6,060 nt of DNA from contig QQUM01000066.1 of assembly GCA_008501545.1 (NCBI GenBank), forward strand, positions 1 through 6,060, read 5' to 3'. Shown one piece after another: positions 1 to 4,611 of the stretch. Position 1 is the stretch's first letter. Every line of letters starts with the position of its first letter. This DNA comes from Calditrichota bacterium (lineage in GTDB: Bacteria; Zhuqueibacterota; Zhuqueibacteria; Zhuqueibacterales; Geothermadaptataceae). The notes beneath the pieces were generated by a model. It was not told where the DNA came from and did no database searches. It saw only the letters and a program-made list of their open reading frames with translations. The translations under genes were made by a program, and so were the position numbers.

Positions 1-24
1 ATTATAAAGATAAATAATATTGCC

Positions 25-35
25 CAAAATTATTT
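25..35. promoter_or_regulatory. Isolated copy of the CAAAATTATTT motif core
   Basis: The 11-mer CAAAATTATTT here is identical to the core of the 13-bp motif that occurs three times in the spacer around 1209-1266; the two preceding bases are CC instead of GG. It lies in AT-rich sequence (1-267) with no convincing gene. It may mark the control region of another gene that lies off the left edge and shares a regulator with this locus. In such AT-rich DNA a chance match is quite possible. Confidence 0.3.
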
Positions 36-222
36 TACCTTTAAAATTTAAGAATAAATTACTGCCATCTTTCTTTGATAAAAAAATCTATAATTTTTAT
101 TACATAAATCTTCTTTCATTTTGATGAATTTGTACTGTATTTTGTCTTTTGGTTTGATTGAAGTGTTGAATAAATTAAGGATCGCGGTTTATGGCACGGG
201 GACTACTTTTAATTTAACATCA

Positions 223-247
223 TGCAAGAATGTACGGTATTCTTGCA
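223..247 (-). terminator. Hairpin downstream of the AraC gene, possible terminator
   Basis: A perfect 9-bp inverted repeat, TGCAAGAAT (223-231) and ATTCTTGCA (239-247), is separated by a 7-nt loop. It starts about 20 nt past the stop codon of the minus-strand regulator gene, where a transcription terminator would be expected. On the minus strand the stem is followed by AT-rich sequence but not by a clean run of T, so intrinsic termination is only plausible. The rest of 1-267 shows no other gene or clear element. Confidence 0.4.
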
Positions 248-267
248 GCGGGGAACGGCTTAACGAG

Positions 268-1110
268 TCAAATTCGTTGATACATCTTCCGAAATTCCAG
301 CGGAGAATAGCCCTTGAATTTTTGAAACTGTTTATAAAAAAACGGCAGGCTTTCATAGCCGCAATTATAGGCGATTTCAGTGACCTGATAATCGGTTTCA
401 ACTAACATTCGGCTGGCGATGTTTACCCGGTATTCATTGAGAAATACAAAAAAGGGACGATTCATGCATTTGCTAAAGTACCTCGAAAATGATTGCTCGC
501 TTAAGCTCAAGCGACTTGCCACATCGGAAAGTTTGATCTTGTTCATGTAATTATCTCTAACATAGGATTGCACTTTTTCCAAACGGTTTATGGCGGAGTC
601 GGACAAGTCGGATGAATAGGAATCCCCTGCTAACAGAGTTAATTCATTGAGAGTAGAAATGGTATGGAGCAATTCGATGAGCTTTAAATAACGTTTGATC
701 GAAGTAGTGTTCAGGACTTTGTGCATCAAATCAATCACAGGTTGTTTATCTGCAAGTTCGAGAACGATCCCCCTCTGGGATTTATTCAGCAGATTTCGAA
801 TGTCAGCAAAACTGGGCAATTCACTGAGAACATTTTTATCCCATTGAATAACAAGAGAAGAGCTGTGACTTTGCTCCTGGTTCTCATTTTTCCAGCAATG
901 GGGCAAATTGCTGCCGATTAGAACCAGGTCTCCTTCCTCAAATGCAGAAATGTTGTTGCCAACATAGCGTATGCCCGAGCTTTCGAGAATCAACGTCAAT
1001 TCGTATTCAGGATGAAAATGCCACGGCGCTCCAAATTCATCTCGGGAATAGATGAAAGCAAGAATCGATTCATCATCTTTGAGATCGACTTTTTCGAAAA
1101 TTGGCTTCAT
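268..1110 (-). CDS. AraC-family transcriptional regulator with N-terminal cupin domain
   Basis: A 280-residue cytoplasmic DNA-binding regulator. The N-terminal half is a cupin-type effector domain: residues 26-38 contain the metal/ligand-site-like WHFHPEYEL, and a second cupin-like stretch GDLVLIGSNLPHCW follows at about 60-73. The C-terminal ~100 residues form the AraC/XylS domain with two helix-turn-helix units, at about 193-213 (LSDVASRLSLSEQSFSRYF) and 242-263, and the family hallmark GYSPLEFRK near the end. Length is normal for the family. An in-frame TTG at 1146 would add 12 residues, but the ATG at 1110 is preferred because the MKPIFEKVDL start resembles relatives as I recall them. Neither start has a clear Shine-Dalgarno. 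The gene is divergent from the lipoprotein gene, with repeated motifs in the shared spacer, so autoregulation and control of the neighbour are likely. The effector is unknown; sugars or sugar acids are usual for this architecture. Confidence 0.93.
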   Translation of the reverse strand: MKPIFEKVDLKDDESILAFIYSRDEFGAPWHFHPEYELTLILESSGIRYVGNNISAFEEGDLVLIGSNLPHCWKNENQEQSHSSSLVIQWDKNVLSELPSFADIRNLLNKSQRGIVLELADKQPVIDLMHKVLNTTSIKRYLKLIELLHTISTLNELTLLAGDSYSSDLSDSAINRLEKVQSYVRDNYMNKIKLSDVASRLSLSEQSFSRYFSKCMNRPFFVFLNEYRVNIASRMLVETDYQVTEIAYNCGYESLPFFYKQFQKFKGYSPLEFRKMYQRI

Positions 1111-1208
1111 GGTAAAATGATAATCTATTTCATCATAAAAATGCAAGTTTTAAATAAAAATCATGCTAAAATACATTCTTCTTTATCAAGATGACACATT
1201 GAAGAAGT

Positions 1209-1266
1209 GGCAAAATTATTTAGGCAAAATTATTTTTTTTAGTATTTTTCCCCAAATAATTTTGCC
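1209..1266. repeat. Triplicated 13-bp motif GGCAAAATTATTT, candidate operator
   Basis: Two direct copies of GGCAAAATTATTT lie at 1209-1221 and 1223-1235 (14-bp period), and an exact inverted copy, AAATAATTTTGCC, lies at 1254-1266. All three match over 13 bases. The cluster is in the middle of the divergent spacer between the AraC gene and the lipoprotein gene, which is where a regulator acting on both would bind. AraC proteins commonly bind paired direct or inverted half-sites, although a 14-bp period is shorter than the usual spacing of about 21 bp. The second direct copy and the inverted copy could also pair as a stem with an 18-nt loop. Confidence 0.55.
1225..1256 (-). promoter_or_regulatory. 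Candidate Bacteroidota-type promoter for the AraC gene
   Basis: Read on the minus strand, TTTG (1256-1253) is followed after 20 nt by TAATTTTG (1232-1225). This fits the Bacteroidota primary-sigma consensus of TTTG near -33 and TAnnTTTG near -7. Transcription would start at about 1218, giving a leader of roughly 105 nt before the ATG at 1110. The -7 box lies inside the second copy of the 13-bp motif and the -33 box touches the inverted copy, so a protein bound to the motifs would block or reposition RNA polymerase. A plus-strand TAATTTTG (1257-1264) also exists but has no matching -33 box. Confidence 0.4.
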
Positions 1267-1319
1267 ATTAAAAATTTGTGCGAATTTTAAATTTAAATCC
1301 AATTTAAAACGAGGATTTT

Positions 1320-2039
1320 ATGAAACCGATAGCCCTTATAGTTATCTGTTGTTTACTTACTGCATGTTCTGATAATAATGCTCAGATAAAACCGGAAGAA
1401 CAAACTGAAGAAGAGACGGAAAAAATTTTTGAAGAAATAGATGGCGTCATTGCCGTGGAAGCTGAGGATTTTGTCACCCAAGATTCTTCAACGGCACGTA
1501 TGTGGCACACTATTGCAGCAGGTCAAATTCCCAATATCACCCCAGATCCCGATCCAATCCATTTGCTGGATGCGAGCGGCGGTGCCTACCTTGAAATACT
1601 GCCGGACACGCGCGCAACTCATGCCGATCCTTTGCAACAAGGCGTAAATTTCACCAACACGCCGGGAGAAATTGCCACGCTGACCTATAAAGTCTGGATC
1701 AACACACCCGGGAAATATTATGTTTCTGTGCGAGCCTATTCTACCGGTTCTGAAGATAACGGCATCCACGTCGGACTCGATGGATTTTGGCCGGAATCAG
1801 GCAAACGCATGCAATGGTGCGACGGCAAAAATGCCTGGACATGGGAATCGAAACAGCGCACTGAGGCCAATCACTGTGGGGAAGCCTGGAAAATTTACTT
1901 AGACATTTTTGGAGAAGGTTTGCATACCATTCATTTCTCCATGCGGGAAGATGGCTTCGAATTTGATAAATGGTTTATGTCGTTGGAAAAAGAAAAGCCA
2001 ACCGGACATGGTCCAGCGCCAGTAGTAAGGAGTGAATAA
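1320..2039 (+). CDS. Lipoprotein with a single carbohydrate-binding-like (CBM6/GH115-C-like) domain
   Basis: A 239-residue exported lipoprotein. Residues 1-16 are a type II signal peptide (MK, hydrophobic core, lipobox LTAC) with Cys16 as the lipidated residue. An acidic linker (about 25-41, rich in Glu) leads into one beta-sandwich domain at about 43-229. Its landmarks are VEAEDF (46-51), GGAYLEILPDTRATHAD (87-103), YYVSVRAYSTGSEDNG (133-148), Trp and Cys residues including Cys167 and Cys186, which could form a disulfide, and MREDGFEFDKW (208-218). The pattern resembles the CBM6-like modules found at the C-terminus of glycoside hydrolases such as GH115; that assignment is from memory of the family. 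No catalytic domain is attached and both ends look intact, so it is probably a stand-alone glycan-binding protein anchored in the outer membrane. The SDNN after Cys16 loosely recalls the acidic surface-export signals of Bacteroidota. A GAGGA Shine-Dalgarno (1311-1315), 4 nt before the ATG, supports the start. Confidence 0.85.
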   Translation: MKPIALIVICCLLTACSDNNAQIKPEEQTEEETEKIFEEIDGVIAVEAEDFVTQDSSTARMWHTIAAGQIPNITPDPDPIHLLDASGGAYLEILPDTRATHADPLQQGVNFTNTPGEIATLTYKVWINTPGKYYVSVRAYSTGSEDNGIHVGLDGFWPESGKRMQWCDGKNAWTWESKQRTEANHCGEAWKIYLDIFGEGLHTIHFSMREDGFEFDKWFMSLEKEKPTGHGPAPVVRSE

Positions 2040-2210
2040 AAGCTAAAATACCTTTCGTTTAAATCAAAATAAATGAAGAAACATTTCAAATATTTTGATA
2101 ATTTTAATTTAATTGTATTCGTTTAATAGTAATTAGGGCGCAAAGGTCTATAAACAATGACCTGGGCTGAAATAAAATTGTATCTGTTTAGCTTAAGGAT
2201 TTATTTGGTA

Positions 2211-2325
2211 GCATCCTGAGTGTTTCGCTTGTTTTTTAAGCGAAATGTATCGAAGGGTGCGTGCGTCGGGGTAATCACGCACCCTTCGATACGCCCTGGA
2301 AAAGCACCGGGGCTACTCAGGATGC
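2211..2325. repeat. Cloverleaf-like structured repeat made of two inverted ~50-nt units (REPIN/MITE-like)
   Basis: An 11-bp outer stem (GCATCCTGAGT 2211-2221 with ACTCAGGATGC 2315-2325) encloses three adjacent hairpins: 8 bp (2223-2230/2238-2245), a perfect 17 bp (2247-2263/2276-2292), and 7 bp with one G-T pair (2293-2299/2307-2313). Single bases or none separate them, so the whole element can close as a four-way junction. Equivalently, it is two inverted copies of one unit (2211-2263 and 2276-2325): the 11-nt and 17-nt ends are identical, while the inner hairpins differ completely in sequence but keep their pairing. Within each unit CATCCT can also pair with AGGGTG, as in REP hairpins. This resembles REP doublets mobilised by RAYT transposases, or a small non-autonomous element. 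No transposase gene or target duplication is visible here. It stands out as GC-rich in an AT-rich spacer and could also act as a transcription attenuator. Confidence 0.75.
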
Positions 2326-2359
2326 CCGCACCTTGAAATAACGCGAAACATTTACATCA

Positions 2360-2373
2360 AATTGAACTCAATT
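2360..2373. promoter_or_regulatory. 14-bp palindrome upstream of the dehydrogenase gene
   Basis: AATTGA and TCAATT flank a 2-bp centre (AC), forming a two-fold symmetric site of a size suited to a dimeric repressor or activator. It lies about 75 bp upstream of the dehydrogenase start and just upstream of the promoter candidate there. AT-rich sequence makes short palindromes common, so this is a weak call. Confidence 0.25.
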
Positions 2374-2382
2374 AATTATTTC

Positions 2383-2417
2383 TTTGAGATATAGAGCTTT
2401 TATGGTAAATATTTTTG
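2383..2417 (+). promoter_or_regulatory. Candidate Bacteroidota-type promoter for the dehydrogenase-esterase operon
   Basis: TTTG (2383-2386) is followed after 23 nt by TATTTTTG (2410-2417), matching the TAnnTTTG box. The spacing is at the long end of what Bacteroidota promoters use. Transcription would begin around 2424, leaving a short leader of about 25 nt before the ATG at 2450, which places the structured repeat upstream of the transcript. Confidence 0.3.
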
Positions 2418-2449
2418 TGTAATCCAGATTAAAACGGAAAGAGACTATC

Positions 2450-3565
2450 ATGAGCCTAAAAGCCAAAGCGGCAATTGCTCAAGGCAATGGCAATTTTATA
2501 ATCGACACAATTGAGCTTGGAAATCCTCAATCAGACGAAATCGTGGTTAGAGTAAAAGCCGCGGGACTTTGCCATACTGACCACGATTCTTTGTCATGGG
2601 GAAAATCTATCGTTCTGGGGCACGAGGGCGCAGGGATCGTTGAAAAAGTTGGCGACGCAGTAACTAATTTCAAGCCCGGCGACCGGGTAATCCTGAATTG
2701 GGCGACGCCTTGTATGAAATGCTTTCAATGCCAGGAAGGCAACCAGCATATCTGTGAAAACAACTCGCCAGTCACCGCCGGCGCCAACGGTTACACTCCC
2801 GGACATGCGCATCTCGAAGGCACCAAATGGAATCGCAACCCAATCGAACGCTCATTTAATATTGGCACCATTTCAGAATATACACTTGTAAAGGAATCGG
2901 CTTGTGTGAAACTGGAAAGCGATATGCCCATGCCCTCCGCCAGCATCATCAGTTGCGGAGTGATGACCGGTTACGGATCGGTGGTTAACTCGGCGCAGCT
3001 CTCCACGGGAAGTTCAGCCGTTGTGTTGGGCACAGGCGGCGTCGGTTTGAATGTCATCCAGGGCGCTCGAATTTCCGGCGCGTCAAAAATCATTGCCATC
3101 GACATCAATTCTAAACGGCTGGAGATGGCCAAACAGTTTGGAGCAACGCACACCATTCTGGCTGATAAAAATGACAACGGCCTGATGCAAGCGGCTGACC
3201 AAGTAAAAAACCTGACCGACGGCCGTGGAGCCGATTATGCTTTTGAATGCACCGCAGTACCAGCGCTTGGCGCAGCGCCTTTGGCCATGATTCGAAACGC
3301 TGGCACAGCGGTCCAGGTAAGCGGCATCGAGCAGGAAATCACTATTGACATGAATTCGTTCGAGTGGGATAAAATCTATATCAATACTCTTTACGGAAAA
3401 AGTCGGCCACAAATTGACTTTCCCAAGCTCGTCAGCCTTTATGACAAAGGCGATCTTTTATTGGATGAAATGATAACAAGAACCTATCCTTTGCACAACC
3501 TGCAGCAGGCATTTGACGATATGCTGGCGGGCAAGAATGCAAAAGGCGTAATCGTATTTGACTAA
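2450..3565 (+). CDS. Zinc-dependent, NAD-type alcohol dehydrogenase (medium-chain, class III-like)
   Basis: A 371-residue soluble oxidoreductase of the medium-chain dehydrogenase family, interconverting an alcohol and an aldehyde or ketone with NAD(H). Catalytic-zinc ligands are visible as Cys41 (GLCHTD), His58 with Glu59 (GHEGAG) and Cys169 (ISCGVMTGYGSV). Structural-zinc ligands are Cys88, Cys91, Cys94 and Cys102 in the normal C-x2-C-x2-C-x7-C spacing. The Rossmann fold starts with GTGGVG (194-199), and Asp218 at the end of the second strand favours NAD over NADP. The loop between Cys41 and His58 is shorter than in horse liver ADH. A GGAAAGAG stretch (2436-2443) ahead of the ATG is a reasonable ribosome site. 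The stop codon overlaps the start of the esterase gene, so the two enzymes probably work in sequence. The substrate cannot be read from the sequence; formaldehyde-type, aryl or sugar-derived alcohols are all possible. Confidence 0.93.
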   Translation: MSLKAKAAIAQGNGNFIIDTIELGNPQSDEIVVRVKAAGLCHTDHDSLSWGKSIVLGHEGAGIVEKVGDAVTNFKPGDRVILNWATPCMKCFQCQEGNQHICENNSPVTAGANGYTPGHAHLEGTKWNRNPIERSFNIGTISEYTLVKESACVKLESDMPMPSASIISCGVMTGYGSVVNSAQLSTGSSAVVLGTGGVGLNVIQGARISGASKIIAIDINSKRLEMAKQFGATHTILADKNDNGLMQAADQVKNLTDGRGADYAFECTAVPALGAAPLAMIRNAGTAVQVSGIEQEITIDMNSFEWDKIYINTLYGKSRPQIDFPKLVSLYDKGDLLLDEMITRTYPLHNLQQAFDDMLAGKNAKGVIVFD

Positions 3566-4368
3566 TGACTGAATCCAAATTTAGAACAACCGAACTTTCC
3601 GATCCCCAATTCGAGATGGATGGATTGCGGTTCATCACCGTAAAATCCACCCATTTGCATGGCCGTGGGGATATTTGTGTTTTTGTCCCCAAAGGTGAAG
3701 CGTTGGCGGACATGCCTATTGTGACTTTGTTGCACGGTGTTTATGGTAGCGCCTGGGTGTGGCCGTTTCTGGGAGGCGCCCACAAAACAGCGCAAAGGCT
3801 CATCGATGAGAGCAAAATCCAACCCATGATTCTGGCTATGCCCTCCGATGGATTGTGGGGAGATGGCTCCGGCTATATGGCGTACGACGGCAAAGACTTC
3901 GAAAAATGGATCGCTGATGACGTTCCCACAGCGGTGAAAGAAAATATCCCTGTGGCTTCCAATAAATCAAAAAAATTTATTTCGGGTCTGTCCATGGGTG
4001 GATTTGGCGCTTTGAAGATCGGTTCAAAATACGGACGTCACTATTCCGGAATCTCTGCTCACAGCTCGATTACTGAGGTGAGCCAATTGAGTCTCTTCGT
4101 GGAAGAATCGTTAGACGAGTATAAACAGGAAATCAGAGCCAATGAAGATGCTTTTACTTGCATCGTAGAGAATAAAGCCGCCCTCCCCCCGCTTCGATTC
4201 GACTGCGGGACAGAAGACGAGTTAATTGAATTCAACCGGCAACTGCATGCTCAACTGGAGCAAGAATCAATTCCCCATATCTACGAAGAGTTTGCTGGTG
4301 GGCACCAATGGTCTTACTGGCAGGAGCATTTAGTTGATACGTTGATATTTTTTAATCGATTGATTTGA
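3565..4368 (+). CDS. Alpha/beta-hydrolase esterase (esterase D / tributyrin esterase type)
   Basis: A 267-residue serine hydrolase without a signal peptide, so presumably cytoplasmic. Evidence for the putative-esterase (PF00756-like) fold is the oxyanion region LLHGVYGSAW (55-64), the nucleophile elbow GLSMGGFGAL with Ser143 (GxSxG), an acid candidate Asp218 in DCGTEDEL, and His247 in GGHQWSYW, all in the expected order. Family members include S-formylglutathione hydrolases and short-chain or feruloyl/acetyl esterases. The elbow reads GLSMGGFGA, not the GHSMGGHGA I associate with formylglutathione hydrolases, so a general carboxylesterase is the safer call. The ATG overlaps the preceding stop codon by one base (TAATG) and has no good Shine-Dalgarno of its own, which indicates translational coupling with the dehydrogenase. 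It may deacylate a sugar ester or a product of the dehydrogenase. Confidence 0.9.
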   Translation: MTESKFRTTELSDPQFEMDGLRFITVKSTHLHGRGDICVFVPKGEALADMPIVTLLHGVYGSAWVWPFLGGAHKTAQRLIDESKIQPMILAMPSDGLWGDGSGYMAYDGKDFEKWIADDVPTAVKENIPVASNKSKKFISGLSMGGFGALKIGSKYGRHYSGISAHSSITEVSQLSLFVEESLDEYKQEIRANEDAFTCIVENKAALPPLRFDCGTEDELIEFNRQLHAQLEQESIPHIYEEFAGGHQWSYWQEHLVDTLIFFNRLI

Positions 4369-4495
4369 CTGTTAATCTATGCAAATAACGAATTGAAATG
4401 CGGATAAGCTATTTGGAAATACCGCGCAAGTCCATTAACCGAATAACTTTGCTTCTATCCACACCTACACTTCCACACGGCATTCAAATTTGTTC

Positions 4496-4523
4496 TTGAC
4501 AATTTGATATTTCATCATACATT
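4496..4523 (+). promoter_or_regulatory. Candidate sigma70-like promoter for the sugar ABC transporter
   Basis: A perfect TTGACA (4496-4501) is followed after 16 nt by TACATT (4518-4523), which matches four of six positions of the -10 consensus. Transcription would start about 80 nt before the ATG at 4612. The -10 box runs into the palindrome at 4521-4532. In an AT-rich spacer of a possibly Bacteroidota-like genome, the consensus may not apply, so confidence is low. Confidence 0.3.
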
Positions 4524-4532
4524 GTTAACAAT
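4521..4532. promoter_or_regulatory. Perfect palindrome ATTGTTAACAAT, candidate operator
   Basis: Twelve bases of perfect two-fold symmetry centred on GTTAAC lie immediately downstream of, and overlapping, the promoter candidate, about 80 bp ahead of the transporter gene. This is where a repressor dimer would block transcription. The sequence differs from the AAATTATTT motif near the AraC gene, so a second regulator would be implied. Which protein binds it cannot be told. Confidence 0.4.
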
Positions 4533-4611
4533 CTACAATAAAACCACGATTAACATAAAGTAATCCGAATTAAAGACTTGTATTTCAATTATTGAATACT
4601 GGGATTAGTAA

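Larger units (their letters stand above)
2040..2449. other. 410-bp intergenic region
   Basis: No open frame here looks like a gene. The first 170 bases are very AT-rich and contain a 9-bp direct repeat TTCGTTTAA (2054-2062 and 2118-2126) and no convincing terminator for the lipoprotein gene. The centre holds the GC-richer structured repeat at 2211-2325. The last 125 bases are again AT-rich and carry a 14-bp palindrome and a promoter candidate for the dehydrogenase gene. Confidence 0.7.
4369..4611. other. 243-bp spacer between esterase and ABC transporter genes
   Basis: No coding potential or clear rho-independent terminator is visible. A TAACTTTG box occurs at 4444-4451, but the nearest TTTG is 28 nt upstream, too far for a Bacteroidota promoter. 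The right half holds a sigma70-like promoter candidate and a 12-bp palindrome. The gap suggests that the transporter gene has its own control and is not simply read through from the esterase. Confidence 0.5.

Noticed and set aside
121..405. Plus-strand 94-codon open frame over the 3' end of the regulator gene
   Set aside because: It lies largely antisense to the AraC coding region, has no ribosome site or recognisable domain, and its composition fits a shadow frame.
1111..1146. TTG-initiated N-terminal extension of the AraC protein
   Set aside because: The extra 12 residues (MHFYDEIDYHFT) do not look like part of the cupin domain, and an ATG follows directly where relatives begin.
2054..2126. 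Nine-base direct repeat TTCGTTTAA at 2054-2062 and 2118-2126
   Set aside because: It is short, 64 bp apart in AT-rich sequence, and not associated with any gene boundary or mobile-element feature.
2211..2325. The cloverleaf as a tRNA gene
   Set aside because: At 115 nt it has the wrong stem lengths (11-bp outer stem, 17-bp central arm), no T-loop or anticodon-arm consensus and no CCA-like end, so a structured repeat fits better.
2211..2325. The structured element as a CRISPR array
   Set aside because: There are only two copies, they are inverted, and there is no spacer-repeat periodicity.
3083..3412. Minus-strand 109-codon frame within the dehydrogenase gene, with similar antisense frames inside the esterase and transporter genes
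   Set aside because: All are fully antisense to strongly supported genes and show no motifs of their own.
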